A stretch of DNA of 64,000 nt from Yponomeuta sedellus (GCA_934045075.1 OW203738.1:7479868-7543867), one strand, 5' to 3'; positions 21,750 through 34,882 are shown, numbered from the stretch's first letter. The notes: generated by a model from the letters alone, not told the origin. Program-made: numbers and translations.

Positions 21750-22945
21750 CGGAGAAAACCACATAAACCTGAGAGACTTAAACGTGACTTTTGAAGTACA
21801 CTCTATACAATACTTAACAGTTTTTATGTATTAGCAATAACGTTTATTTTAGAAAGTACTTTAACAATATACGTCTAATTTTTATAGGTTTGGATTCCGT
21901 ATTAAATAATACACTAGATGGTAGTTCGTTGCGAATAACAGCTAATCAAAACGATATTGTCTTCTACTCGTACAATGATAGGAATTGTCGAAGAAAGAAA
22001 TTTTGATGAAGAAATTAATGGAATTACACTGGAGTCGCATGTACCTACTGCCAAGCCCTTCCACTGTCACATTAATGAAGTGGAGCTCATTGCCAACCTC
22101 TAGTAGCACCTCAGGAAGAAAATGAAGGCCAGAGAGTTCGTTACAATCCAATCCTGAAATTTAGCAATGACTTCGTTTTCTAGCCTTACATACGTTCATT
22201 CCCAAATTGATACTTGCATTTGCACTAAACAAATATCAGCGCTGTTAACAGCAAATCTGTGAATGGCTCACGTAATGATTAAGCCTCGGTACATGTTTTC
22301 TTAGCGAAGACCCTGCTGCGTAAGGGCTACTAATGTAAAGACTAATATGGCCTGCGATTAGTAATAATTGCTCATAAGTTCCTCTATAATTCCAAAATCT
22401 CTGATATTTTTTTGTACGTAAGATCTTTGATTGTTGTTTTTTTCTAAAGTTGCTCAGAAATCTTCAATCCACACTTCACTTTGCACAATTTTTCACTAGC
22501 GCCACTTTAATAACGTCCCTGTCGTGATAGAATTCAATTTCACACATCCGCAGTTAGATAGTTTGTATTGTAAATGTGTCAAATAAGACTCATGGACTTA
22601 TTCCAAAACACTCCTCTGAGACATATACGACTCTGGGACAAGGAAGTTGTAATTGTTTAAAAGTTGCAATAATTCAACAGCATGCCGTTTCTCCTTGCCA
22701 ACTTTAGCAAAATATTTAGTCCGTCTATTCCGATCACTGGTGAAGAGGCACGGTAAATAGGAAAAATCTACATTATATCAAAAGTCCCAAGTGAAAGTCA
22801 TCAACAAAATCGGCAGAAAGAACCACCATTTCCGGCGATCCGAGAAGCGTTTCGCAACTAGAACGTGCGGCCAGTTTATTTCATTCGGCACGAGGTCCGA
22901 ACACAAATCAACTGGCTTCAGAAACACCAATTCTAATAGGTATGT
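21750..22945. other. Unannotated
   Basis: No repeat, gene or Su(H) site recognised. Confidence 0.3.
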
Positions 22946-22947
22946 AA

Positions 22948-23060
22948 TTATGCCTCCACCAATCCGGACTTGGTCGCCGTCGCGGAGTATGGCCTATACC
23001 TCTCTCAGGGAAGAGACCCATGTCACTCGGTGGGGACATAATGAGTTCATGATGATGCTG
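22948..23060 (+). mobile_element. 5S-derived SINE, 3' fragment
   Basis: CGGAGTATGGCCTATACC and GAAGAGACCCATGTCACTCG match the 3' part of the family. Confidence 0.65.
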
Positions 23061-23589
23061 TTTCCGACTTAGAAATAATTAAAATTTCGTAAGGATCCAT
23101 CCAACAAAGCTGAATTATCTGTTAGAACTACTGTTATGTCAGATTATGTATCCAAGTTTACTTAGACACAGTCATGTACCTACTGCGCTAGGTGATATTC
23201 CCAACAAATTTAGTCACAGACAACACAACAATTCGTTAGTCTACAGCAGATAGCGTGCTTTTTTCAGGTGTTATTAATTTAACAGAATTCTTAAAACTTC
23301 GCCACATTTGTAGGCACCATGCAGGGACGTGCGTGTGTACAACCACGAAAGTTTTAAGAAGTATACTGTTCTTAGTATATTAGGTATACTAAGTATATTG
23401 AACTGGCGCTACAATGTAACTTGGTCGAATGCTCCGATTTTCTATTCCGTACCGCCAAATATGCAATAGAAAATCGGCACTTCGGAATTGAAAAAATAGG
23501 TAGCCGATAGAAGAAGATAGAAGTTTTAAAGCGCTTGTTTCATCATTCAATTTGTACTAATACTGCAGCTGTCCCTGTGTCGTATTACC

Positions 23590-23780
23590 TCTAGAGTCCG
23601 GCGTCGACTCACGCGCAACCGAGGGGGTCACGGGGCGGCGCGGGGGCAGGCCGGCTCGAGCCAGACCGTGGGAACGCTCTGCCTTTAACGCGTCGCACGT
23701 GCTCGACTACCACTTACACAACGAGCTGGACAAGGATAGAAGACACAGACGGCGCAAGAGGAGCCGAGAGGCGAGATTCG
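23590..23780. promoter_or_regulatory. Candidate Notch enhancer with HES-type site
   Basis: A GC-rich island with Su(H) site CGTGGGAA (23667-23674) and GCACGTGC (CACGTG at 23696-23701) 22 bp downstream. The surrounding DNA is AT-rich and partly palindromic. Confidence 0.5.
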
Positions 23781-24329
23781 TGATCAGAAGAAAAAAGCAG
23801 CGGGACCATAAAATAACGCGGACCGAACAATAATTTGTGAACGTTGGCGTCTGAACCCGAAGCGTGAAAGAAGCTTATATTTTGAAAGTTACAACGTCCA
23901 TTGAAACTCTTGATTTATCGAGACGCTCCACAGTGCCGCGAGTTGTATGGGGTGGAAGACAAAAATCATAACTCAATATATATGCATTTTTTTAAAATAA
24001 TTTGTATTCAGATGTATTAATATTGTATATATCTATAATTATTTATGAGTTTTATACCACTTATAGTGTGAATACTCTTCATATAAAAATTTATTACAAT
24101 TTAAACAATTCGCAATTACCTACAATTCTGTATTTACATTAATTTGTTCGTAATTTAATACAACCTTAAATAAAAATAATAATATTTTTACACGTACAGG
24201 TAAGTTCTACCCATATTCGTAAAATATCTTCAATTTTAACAATTTTAAAAAACAAATAATCATATAAATCAAAACAAACATTTCCATTTTTATATTTACT
24301 AATTACACGACCTATGAGGAGGGCTCCTG

Positions 24330-24990
24330 AGCTCGTTTGAAGTATATTCCAGTATTTATAGTAATTTTAATACATTTGTTGGAAATGACCCTTCTCTTTG
24401 ATGGAACAAGCGGTTCAGAGCTCAACAGGAGACCACTCATCAAGTCTTGGTTTGACTTTGAAATAATCGGGGCTTTTTTGCCTCTTTGTGTCTTGCCTCC
24501 AGTTCGTCCTCTGATAGTTGGCCAATTAGTAAGGAAAATGACCCAATTATATCACACGCGTGTACAGTTCGGGTGCACGGCATTTACCGTAGACCTTAAT
24601 AGGTTGTACTTCCTCTTTGATAAGTCTGAATCAAGACATAGAGCTATTTCTTGATGAGTAGTTACAAAAGATGCCTCACTTTCTGTCGAAGTATTAGCAA
24701 CTAAATCAGCAGCAAATTGCAGCTCCATTGCCAGCCAAAGTTTCCATTACACGCCTTTGGTCTTCAGTGAAGCTTCAGCAAAGGGCTTGCGCGGCCTGCC
24801 ACGGGGACGACTAGGGTCAGGCTGGTTTTCTTCAACTGCTAGCGTACTTGCCGTACATTCCGGCATGCATATTTCCTGCTGCAGCCAAGATTCGTACCGC
24901 GTTTTAAATCTATGGCGGCTCCGACCAACTTCTTTCCATTTCTTCTCTATTGTACGGCAAAAAAGCCGGCATTTCTTCGTCACTTGTTCA
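24330..24990 (-). pseudogene. Decayed transposon-type gene fragment
   Basis: Minus strand: 24747-24983 encodes KKWKEVGRSRHRFKTRYESW and PRGRPRKPFAEAS; past a TAA the same frame continues with ELQFAADLVANTSTES, a Ser/Thr stretch, and LSKRKYNLLRS to about 24555, then a TGA. The GRPRxxF...LSKxxYxxLR layout resembles an insect repeat-associated protein family I cannot name. At least two in-frame stops, so not functional. Confidence 0.5.
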
Positions 24991-25766
24991 TGAAGATGAC
25001 AAGGTCAACAAAGAACAAATCTTGTTAAAAACGGCTGACTTTTGGTTGATTTTGTCGCTCTCTAACCATACTTCCGCTAGGTCTGCGTTTTTGATTGCCT
25101 GCCTGTTACTAGAAAAAAAATTGTAACAAAATAAGTCGCAAGCAGAAGCAGATAAAAATTATGTATAAGTAAGTTTATTAGTGTAGTAACAATATTATAT
25201 AAGAATTACAAAACGTTATGTGACGTTTTTTTTAAAACCTTCTTCAAAGTTTGAGTTTGCTTAACTTGTAGCACATTTGGAACAGTTACTTTGGATACAC
25301 ACAGAAACAAACATAGCTACTGCAAGAACTTGATTAAATTATTATTTTAAAGTTACATACCTTGGCTTGAAATCTCCATAGTTGGTAGTCCTAAACACTT
25401 GCTAATTTCGACACTGTGATGCACTGTCCGCAACTAACTTTTTGTCACGTAAAACGCAATATACGCAATGCATTAAAACGACGAATTGGACCGGTCATAA
25501 TTACCTCATTAGAGGGTAGGAGGTCATAAAAACAGGTACCCGTTATGTGTTGACTACTAACCTATGCAGCAAAATCAATAAATACATGCAATTGCACATT
25601 AGTTTTTTTTATTTTTGTCTTAGGGTCGCGGCACTGTGCGCTCTGCGAAGACGGCTACTGTGTTAAATGGCGGTTTTGTAATGGCAAATAGAATTATTGC
25701 TCTGGAATTAACTGTAGGTTGCGGGATAAGATTAGATGGTCTCAAACAAGATTCTAATCGTTTTAT

Positions 25767-25774
25767 TGTGGGAA
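25767..25774 (+). promoter_or_regulatory. Isolated Su(H) site
   Basis: TGTGGGAACGG in non-repetitive DNA; it fits the shared 10-mer YGTGGGAACG. Confidence 0.4.
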
Positions 25775-25866
25775 CGGACAATCTAGGTGTAATCTAAAAT
25801 ACTTTGGCCGTTGCGTTGGGCGATTTGCAGATAATCTACAGAACGTCGTTAAATTCTTACATGATT

Positions 25867-25905
25867 GCCTGTGTATGCAAATCTACATTTGCATATACAC
25901 AGGCA
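25867..25905. repeat. Imperfect hairpin
   Basis: GCCTGTGTATGCAAAT pairs with ATTTGCATATACACAGGC, two bases bulged, with a short loop. Confidence 0.85.
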
Positions 25906-26059
25906 TGTCTCCGCTTATTTGCGTCTTACATGCGTTATATCATCCATGATATCGTTTTACATAAGGACCGAGGAAGGAAATCGGACACCGCGACGAAAGA
26001 CACGACATGCAAACTTTCAGCAATTAAACAAAAATCTACATAAACAAATACGGCCATAA

Positions 26060-26160
26060 AAAACCTGGCCAAGTGCGAGTCGGATTACTGCACCGAGGGT
26101 TCCTTCAGCGCAAAGGGGTATTGTGAGGTATTTAGGAAAAAAAGGTTTTATTTTATTCCC
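26060..26160. repeat. Dispersed repeat fragment
   Basis: CCTGGCCAAGTGCGAGTCGG and GCACCGAGGGTTCC, a motif I recognise from lepidopteran repeats. GTCTACGGAACCCTAG at 26890 may be its other end. Confidence 0.45.
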
Positions 26161-26639
26161 TTTTATCCACATGGCCGATTTTATAGTATTTTTATTATGT
26201 ACGCGGGTATGCACTTAAAGCATGAATAATTTGACACTTTGTTTCGTTTTGCTATATAGCAAAAATAAAAAGGACTGTTTTTATATATTATGGGTGTACG
26301 AAACATATTACAGACAAACAAATAAAGAAACAGACTAGAATAGATTGGACGGACAGACATGTGCCTACGACGTCTGTCCATCCAGCCTATAAAAGGCATT
26401 AATTAGCTCATCAACCGTTATTTTACAGTAGGCATTAGCTCGTCAACCGTCACAGTATCCCGTACAACCATTACCGTGTTATCATCCCTACTAGCCCTAT
26501 CAATACTAATATTTTTTTGTCTTCATTTGTTATTTATAAGCTGTTAAATAATAGTCTCTTTAAACTGTCATTAATGCCTCTAGTATAAGTGATTGTTGTG
26601 TCTTATTTCGCTTGAAGACAAATAAATATATTCTATTCT

Positions 26640-26853
26640 ATTATAAACGCAAAAGTTTGTAAGGATGCATAGATGTTTGTTACTCTTTCACGTAAAAACT
26701 ACTAAATGGATTTTTATGAAACTTTTCAATAATATAGGTTATACATCAGAGTATTGTGTGATTGTCAAAAATATGACGATAAGTGTCCAGTAAGTAGGAA
26801 AAAATCTACCCGATAATTCTGCGCAGACGAAGTCGCGGGCACCAGCTAGTGAG
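26640..26853 (+). mobile_element. Helitron-like non-autonomous element (Lep1-like)
   Basis: Begins near TATAAACGCAAAAGTTTGTA and ends GAAGTCGCGGGCACCAGCTAG followed by T. Ends of this kind are known from lepidopteran Helitron-like repeats. Related decayed copies at 37275-37460 and 49310-49545 (inverted). Confidence 0.55.
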
Positions 26854-26899
26854 GAATAAATAAAAAAAAATTAAGGCTGACCCTGCCTTACGGGAACTG

Positions 26900-28975
26900 T
26901 TCGTCTACGGAACCCTAGAAATGACCACCTTAGTCGACCTTTGGCATCGCACGCCATATGACGTACGGCATGTGTTGAATCTCGGCGGATGGCCACGGGT
27001 CAAGTTTCATTGCCGCATTTGGCCGCAGCATGGCGCAAAACAGCGTTTAGCCATTGAAGTTCAAAAGCTAATCTACCGTAAAACCCAGCGAATTGGAAGT
27101 CCTTCTTTACACTGTGATTCAGAATTTAAAGGCGTAGTAAACAACAGACTTTACTACACGAACGTGCCGAGTTATGCGTAATATGTTAAGATAACTGGAT
27201 GAATCAGCCGTCTTACACGCTTACTTGCCACAGGAGTTATATTTGCTGTAATATTTTACGTGAACTAATAGAATTAAGACACTGCTTTGTATGACTAATA
27301 TTTTCTTTGAATTTGACTTGATCAGTTTTAACTAACCAAGTCATTTCAACAACCATTGCCATGACTTATTTATTATGTTAGCAAATTCTTCCTGCACTAT
27401 CTAGTGCCTATACGTATATTCCTATACCTGAGACATAAACTATATGTTATGTATATTTGTAATTTATTCCATTTCGTATGTGATAATAAGTAATAAGTAG
27501 TTGTTTAGTTTTGAAATAATTTCGGTGAGCGCCGAGATTTTTCAAATTTCGAACATTCAAACCTTACTTTGTCTCTGCATATATCACTTTAAAAACTATG
27601 ATATCGATTCTTCTTCCAAGCGTGTCGGTGGTATGCCATCGTGGTGAAAAGATTTGCCAATCAGCTTAAGGGACTCTCATACTCGTATTCAAAGACTTTT
27701 CTTGACGTTTTCCTTCACTCCACTCTTGCTCAACCGAGGAAATCAGTATTTTAAAACGTATTCAATTTCTTCCAATCGAGCAAGTTTCTCACTCGAGTCA
27801 AGAGATCATCTGTCAAAGTTATGGTACCTCAGGAGTTCGGGACCTACCTTCAAGCCTCCACGAGAAAGAAAAACTTCTGCCTGTCAAAACGTAGCAATGA
27901 CATCGCCTCTGCCAACATAAAAAGCCAAGTTCTCACTCGAGTTACACCACAAATTATATTGATTGTACTCACTCGAGTACAATCCAAATACCTACTGACC
28001 GGTAATACTAACTCAAGGAAATGCCTCCACCGCTCCTTGACTCCGTTGAGAAGTCGAGGAGACTTTTAGGAACGACTTGGAATACGAGTGTTCTGATTGT
28101 CGCAGAGGGTGTACCAGACGTACAGGCTTATTGAGTAAGTACGTCGTTCGGGAAGGTTCCTTTCATACATTCCCATGATATTGAATTATCAGTAGGTAAA
28201 CTGAAATGCGAAAACCAGTAAATAGACGGAAGTCATTATGACAGATATTTTTATCGTTTTATTTTTAACTATACGAAGATCTTTTGTAGTTATGACGAAT
28301 ACTCACATTGCATACAATGTTGCTGTTCGTATTAGTAAAAAGAGTGTTTTCAATAATGTCTACAGCAGTGCATTGCAAAATGTTTTTATTCAAGAAAATG
28401 CAGTGCGTCGAAGATGTATCAGGTAATGAATGCTTACAAAAAGAACTTAACTTGAGCAACTACATTGTTGCATCCAGACGGGACTGTAAAAATAAACGAC
28501 TATGTTTATGGAAAAACTCCTTGAAACCCAATCGACCCAAGCGTGTGCAGCAAACCGATTTAATAGACTGACCTACATGGTCGGCAAACCTTATGCATCC
28601 TTACTTTTTAATGGAATATCTACCTAATGCACTCAGAATTAAAGTACTTATTCGCGTGGTTGGACCCAAAATCGGGAACCATTCACTGGGTTGGACCAAA
28701 TTGCGTACATCCGGGGTGTTTATTTGCGCAGACCTATCTATTCTCTGCAATAAAGAGTATCACTTTAGTAAAATTATAGAAATTACGCCTTTTAAAATAA
28801 ATATTTCAATAATGAAAGGAAGTACGGTGCTCTTCAATAGTGCGAAAAAAGTCGTTATCTTGTCTCGAAATACTACACCGCCTCCTCGAGGTTTTGCACG
28901 ATAATTACAATGTAAATTTCGTGTCATTAACACAGTTGCCCTTTCCCGTAACATATGAAGTGTCGTTATTCTTAT
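26900..28975. other. Unannotated
   Basis: Several 62-103 codon frames on both strands, none with a recognisable family. ACTCGAG recurs at about 27791, 27936 and 27972. Confidence 0.3.
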
Positions 28976-29340
28976 TTTTCCCGCAAAAGGACCAGAGTTT
29001 TGGATAGCGACCTTTCACTGCAAGCGGGCTGGCCTGGCTGAATCGGCCAGATTATTAAAAAAACAGTCAATTTACATAATAAATTGCGAAACGATGGAGA
29101 TGATGTGATACCGTAACCCGTTCCTCAGTGCCCTGTCTTCATTGAAAACAGGCATCTTCGCCAAAATTCCAGTCGTTTTCTTAAAAACCTCAATTGGAAA
29201 TTTTCCATAATAAAACTCCGCGATCAATTAGGTGCCATTAACAATCAAGTCAAGGCAGCCAGCGTGCGGCCATTAATAAATTAATGTCGGCCCATCACTA
29301 ACAGACATCCACATACCTCCGCTGTTTCAATTAACTCAAA
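28975..29340. other. Unique non-coding block, possible conserved element
   Basis: Repeat-free and rich in homeodomain-like cores (AATTAG, TTAATAAATTAATG, CAATTAAC). No coding frame. Its look is that of conserved enhancer DNA; conservation was not tested. Confidence 0.3.
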
Positions 29341-29639
29341 ACATTGACGAGTTCAACTGCTCAACTGTCATTAATTTCATCTAACTTATCGACGTGTGGT
29401 TGTTTTTTTTTTCAGGGACTCTCTTTCTGGACCCTTCGCTCATCAACTCTCTCGCTCTACCACGCGTTATGCACGCGTCTAACGAACTATCATTGCCTTA
29501 GCACATTCCCGCTAAATCCAGCGCGTTTCTAAACTACCCACCATATCCCTACCCAACTAATAACGATATTTCTTATATATTTCGATCAATAACATGTAAT
29601 AATTGCACTTAGAGTAGATCAACGAGAACTTGATTGTAT

Positions 29640-29830
29640 AATGCCTTACACAGTTGAGAGGTGTCGCTGAAAATCCAGCGACTTCAAAACGCTTGCAGCG
29701 TTGTAAGCTAAACTGTGACAGCTGCACTCTCTCGCTCGCGTCGCCGCTTCCTGCGGACTGTGGGAAAACACGGCAGGTGTTACGCGGGATCGTGAACAGC
29801 TAAGCATTACCATTCACATTATTCAACAAT
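29640..29830. promoter_or_regulatory. Candidate Notch/proneural enhancer at 29.7 kb
   Basis: Within 61 bp: proneural E-box GCAGCTG on the - strand (29719-29725), GCTTCCT (29746-29752), Su(H) site TGTGGGAA (29759-29766) and E-box GCAGGTGT (29773-29780). The GC content is higher than its surroundings and no repeat is recognised. Confidence 0.65.
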
Positions 29831-29879
29831 AAATAATATAATAAGAAGGCTGGGAGCTGGCGCGCGTACGACGCGCGTA

Positions 29880-32800
29880 CTAATGGGTGGGACGCTTGTG
29901 TGTGCGTGACTTAGAAACGATCTACTCTGACTCTGTGGATGGCCTGCTAGTGGAACTAAACAGTTTAACGCTGAAGGCATCCAGACATTCCAGGCGGTAC
30001 ATTTCTCGCACTAATAGGTGGTCTATGATACGTGTGCGTGTGCTTAGAAATGTATTCCCGGGGTTCTTTTTCTGTGACAGGGTATTGACTGGACACGGTC
30101 GTCGTGATTTTTTTATTCGCTTATCGTGTGGGCGGCCCCATGTCTTCGGATTATGTTTCTGTAATCCTTTTGCTTTTTTCTTTATGGCGTTGAGGTTAGA
30201 TTATTTTATAATGCAAAGAGGATTAGAAGAAAAATACAATATTCGAATTTCGAATTAGGTATCACATGAAAGAAGCGCGCGAAAAACGTACGAGAAGACC
30301 TACTACTACTGCGAATGCAATGAGCTTTTGCATCCATTCATGATGTCGGATGAATGCGCTGCAAATGTGCTACAATTAACGCATACCAAATACGGTTGCG
30401 CCACTAGCGAGACTGAAAAGTCTAGTTCAAACCACTTTATAATTTTTTTTTCCTTCTAACGAAGTCTAGCGGCGCCATATCAGGACCAACCAAGGGATTT
30501 CTGGAAGGTTTAAAGACAAAGTTAATGTTTTATTCAGTGTTACGTAGAGCAATTGTGACTTAAACTGACTTGTAAATTTAAAAAAAGTCATAGACTGTTT
30601 CAAGATAACTTAACTAACTGAAAAACCTTTAAGAGAAAATTAAACAAAACATATTCAAGCTTTATACAACGTTATTCAAGTCTTACTAAAATTGGTTGGC
30701 TTGAATAAACTACTAATCAGTATAAAGCTCGCCTATTATAGATTTTTTTTATTTTTCTTGGTCGGTACGCTATTGACAAGGCGTGGTCCACATGAAGAGG
30801 CTTTATATCTTTTGTAGACTGATGTTGCATGCCTTACAATTTCTTTTAATAGTAATTAAAGGAAAAACAAAACGAAAGCCAATCTTTTTCAACGTGATCC
30901 GCTTTTGTTCGGGTATGATATGGTTATACGTTTTTGTTTGGGGATGCCGAAATTTTGTTAACCCGCTCCCAAAAGAGTATTAATGATGCAAATTCTATCT
31001 TATCTATCACATTCTTGTCTAGACAATCTTAGTCAACAATTACTTAACATTACATTACCGAGAGATGAGCAAACTTCTTTATTATCTAGCTTGATTGGCA
31101 TTCTAATCGTTTTTATAATATGAGTATTTTTCTAAAAACAATTTAGATAAGAAAATTGTTTATTGTACACCAGAAAAAATTAAACATAAAACAATTAAAA
31201 AGGTATTTGTTGGCCTTATTGCTTAGAGATGGGTCTTCCAAAATCGACGATGGAGTTGCTGAAGGAAATGTGAGACGATTAGTTGGTGCAAATATGAATA
31301 TTGATACACATAGTTATACTTAATACGAGGCATCGTCTCTTCCTGCGATGCAGGAAGAGACCCGTGCCCTAGCAGTGGGGACATACAATTTTTTTAAAAA
31401 ATGTATTAAGGTTACTCTGAGCAAAAAAGCCTATTATAACATTAAGGCTTATTTAAAAGACAAAGATGTCTGTTAATGGAGATATATTAAGTTTAGTGTA
31501 ATGTAACTTTAAGTTTAATTTAGTAAAATCTGCTTGAAAAATAATATTCTTTGTCACTTTATTCTCCACATAATCTATTTATTGCGAAACTAACAGCTTT
31601 GATGTTCATTAAGTCAATATATTGTTTTTATTGTAATTAAAATAAAATTCTTTTGACTTTGAACATAATATCGACATGTCCAACTTATAGTTATAGAAAT
31701 TACTAACCGCGAATGTTGCACCTTGAAAGTGTTCTTGACGAACATAACATCTATTTTTTTGCAGAGATAGATTACTCGATTATGGTTCCATAACTGCTTA
31801 TAAATTAAGTCCGGAGTCAGCCTTTCAATCTTATCAAGGCATCACATTATTTCTTGACATCTATTCAGTGAATGCTAGAACATCACGAGCTCTGATTGAT
31901 TTCAGTTGGCGAGTCCTCACTGTTTGATCGATAGCACGTATGTAATGAGGTTGGTAGGCTATTTCGAAATCGCGCAAATTAATTAATATTTCACTATGTA
32001 TTTTCTTTCTTTTTTATTAGAAGAGACGTGATCATTTAATTGATAACTTTAGCCAGTAATAATTTTAACTAGACGCTGTAAAAAACTATAATAAGCTAAC
32101 ACGCACCATTTCCGATTAGCAATTGCTTATAACGCGTTTTTTCTTCAAACTCATTACAGGAGAGGAAATGAGAAAAATAATTAGCAATCAGAGCTAAGAC
32201 GTGACTATAACAGGCTTTATGCAACGATGGTATGAAATGGCTACCATTTAAATCAACTTTTGAAAATAGAACTCTCATAAAAATATACGTATTTCTTATA
32301 GCGTTAAGTGCATTTTATATTTGTTTTTCTGGTATACAATAGAAAATATCCAATAAATATTAAACATGAAATAGTTAATAAATAATAATAATATAGTATC
32401 CTCCTGGGTCGTGACCTTAAAAATAACAATGGTTTTCTATAGTTGTTTTCAAAGTCAGGACTAACAAAAATTAACGAGAGTATCCTTAAAGTTTTGAGTA
32501 CGTGTAGTCGGCAAAGTATCGTCTCTTACAGTCTTTCTTTTGTCTATGCTTTCTACCTTTTAGATACTACGTTGACAACAACAGAAAATATTGATCTGCA
32601 CTACGATACAAGTGGAGAATCTATAATAACAAATTTTACTATCTATTGCGTGTATGAAGTATTATCTACTTATCTATTTTAATTTCACGAACTTCACGCA
32701 GATTACATTTTAATGTACGTACTGATTGGTTTTACCATTTTTTCCTCTGATACAACGAAAATTGAGCGTTCTACTTGAGAACAGGAGCAACTTTTGCTCA

Positions 32801-32935
32801 GCGGAAAACTTTGAAATTGCCTAAAAATGTCAATTGATCCATACATCTTAATACCGCAAGTGGTACCTTTATTGTAGAAAATCATTGTAATTATTTTTTG
32901 TAGTGGCTATAGAAATTCGATTTTCAGATAATTAG
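29880..32935. other. Unannotated, AT-rich
   Basis: A 123-codon frame (29887-30258) begins just after the 29.7-kb enhancer candidate; its sequence suggests no known family and it is probably not coding. One SINE fragment at 31325. Confidence 0.3.
31325..31391 (+). mobile_element. 5S-derived SINE, 3' fragment
   Basis: Only the last ~65 bp (CGATGCAGGAAGAGACCCGT to GGGGACATACAA). Confidence 0.65.
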
Positions 32936-32938
32936 TAC

Positions 32939-33036
32939 ATCGGACTTGGCCTCCGTGGTGGAGTATGGCCTAAACTTCCTGAGATGCTGGAAGAGACCCG
33001 TGCCCCAGCAGTGGGGACATACAAGGGTTGATATCG
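32939..33036 (+). mobile_element. 5S-derived SINE, 3' fragment
   Basis: Last ~100 bp of the family, running into GGGTTGATATCGAT. Confidence 0.75.
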
Positions 33037-33529
33037 ATTTCGACACTCGTATACTAAATTCAGGGGGTGGTAAAAATCGTTTTTTTTTTCATGCCGTATT
33101 GGAACTTATTATTATATTTAATTAAATCAGTCTATGAACCAACTCGTGCCTGTATTCAATTTATTTAAACCCTGGCAATCATTTTACTGTCGTTGCTTTC
33201 TGCAATCAATTTTCCTCTTACTCTTAGGTCATTGTTCTAAATATTATACTTGTTGTGTAATTTTGTAATCGCTAACTTTAATACCATACCTGAACACTGA
33301 GTGGGTATTTAATGTATATTTCAATTCGTATATTTATTCTGAAATAAAACTTATTTACGATCGTCTAATAACATCATTTCAATGCAATAAAATTTAGATA
33401 ATAAACGCGTAGGTGAAAAGCTATTTATATTCACAGAGTAAGTAATCATTACTACGCGTAGTGCTCTACAGGGGGCACAGCTAATCTGTGACGGTGTAAA
33501 AAAGAAAATGACCGGTAGTCATTAAAAAG

Positions 33530-33770
33530 ATTACAGAGATAGATCCATCGGACGGAGCGGTAGCGGTCGTGCCGCCTCGATTATGGGGAATTAATACTGG
33601 GGCCGTAAATATATCTAAGCAGAGATAGCCGGCTGTATCACAGAGAGATATTAATCATTGATACACGATTCGAAACAAGCTGTGGTCTCGCTTCACGCTA
33701 CCGTCCGCCCATACCGAGCTCGGCAAAATAATGCTACATTTCGTTCTACTTTGATTTAATTTACGCTCCA
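33530..33770. other. Unique non-coding block with GATA and homeodomain-like cores
   Basis: Repeat-free, moderately GC-rich, with several AGATA cores and TTAATCATTGAT. No coding frame seen. Confidence 0.25.
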
Positions 33771-34028
33771 TATTTATTAGTTACATACACCAGAATCTCT
33801 TGGAGGGGAAAATGTGACTGACTTAGTCACCTTTGGCATTTCGGGGAAAACGAATGATAAGTTCTTGATAGAGGACAGCAGGCGAACTACATATATTTCC
33901 TTAATACATGTTTTTTCTCATGTGATATTTCCTGTATTGTACTTTTCACGACTAATAAAGTGTAATAATGATAATTCCGTAATACAGAGAATAGTGTAAA
34001 GAGGTTCGAAATTTCACTGATGCCGGTG

Positions 34029-34182
34029 AGTCACCCATTAGCTCTGTTGGAAAGAGCGCTGGCACGGATAGCCAGAGGTCGCGGGTTCGAATCCCGGCAT
34101 GGGTGGAATTTTTAGCCCCTAAATAGGTTTTTAAAATTGTCCTTAGCATGGGTTAGTGCATTAAAAATAAAAATTGTATAAT
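34029..34182 (+). mobile_element. tRNA-like-headed SINE (family B), full length
   Basis: Head 34029-34107 has A box (TTAGCTCTGTTGG) and B box (GGTTCGAATCC) and folds as a near cloverleaf; the tail is TTAGCATGGGTTAGTGCATT. Called a SINE rather than a tRNA gene because head plus tail recur at 56640-56880 and 58700-58800. Confidence 0.75.
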
Positions 34183-34296
34183 GATAATTAGTTTACTGAA
34201 ATTATAATAAGTTACAATACCACAAAATAAGTTGGTCCTTCTGATATAGCTAATGTTAATTCGACATTAGTGTCCTTTATGCAGCCTATATGGCGA

Positions 34297-34500
34297 CCTT
34301 TGTGGCGTAGCGGTAGCGCGTCTGCCTACCATGCAAGAGGTCCCGGATTCGAATCCCGGCTGGGGAAAAAAAGCCCAGGTCTTGGATGTTTACATGTTTG
34401 TGATGTCGTTTTTTCTGGTTCCCAAGACACAGGGAATCCTAGTGTGGGGCCAAAAGCAATGTATGTGCTTGAATGTAAATGTTATGTTATTATCCGTTTC
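34297..34500 (+). mobile_element. tRNA-Gly-like-headed SINE (family C)
   Basis: Head GTGGCGTAGCGGTAGCGCG then GATTCGAATCCCGG (A and B boxes). The anticodon loop would read ACC (Gly). The body recurs at 1066-1195 and 45280-45372. Confidence 0.72.
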
Positions 34501-34765
34501 ACTACGGGGCACAGACCTTCTACCAAAGAGATAGAGAGAATACGCTACATAGGGTGAATTTCATTCGTCAACTGGGCACCAACAAACAGATTATGATGAT
34601 GGATTATTTTGTATGACGATGCTAATCGAATAAGCTACGTCACGCACGGCTGATTAACTGAGTATTAAAATTGAGTCCATTTTTTTTTATGCCGGCGCCT
34701 CACTTGGCCACTCGTATTTGGGTATTTGGCAAATACTAAAGCAACTTACGTATATATACATAATA

Positions 34766-34873
34766 TTGTAGGGATCAGGCCTTCTCGCAGAGAATGAAAG
34801 TATGGGCTTAATCACATAGCGTGCCCGCCGTGGATTACCGATTTCAAGCGCTGAGTTATATGAACACCTCAGG
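34766..34873. repeat. Dispersed repeat, pair with 38884-38992
   Basis: GCCTTCTCGCAGAGAATGAA and AAGCGCTGAGTTATATGAAC pair with GCCTTCTTTCTGAAAGAGAG and AAGCGCTGAGGTATAAGAAC at 38884-38992; both lie beside SINE family D sequence. Confidence 0.5.
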
Positions 34874-34882
34874 CATTCGGTA

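Noticed and set aside
34033..34105. True tRNA genes at 34.03, 34.31, 56.7 and 63.6 kb
   Set aside because: The heads have A and B boxes but sit in multi-copy SINEs with conserved tails, so they are SINE heads.
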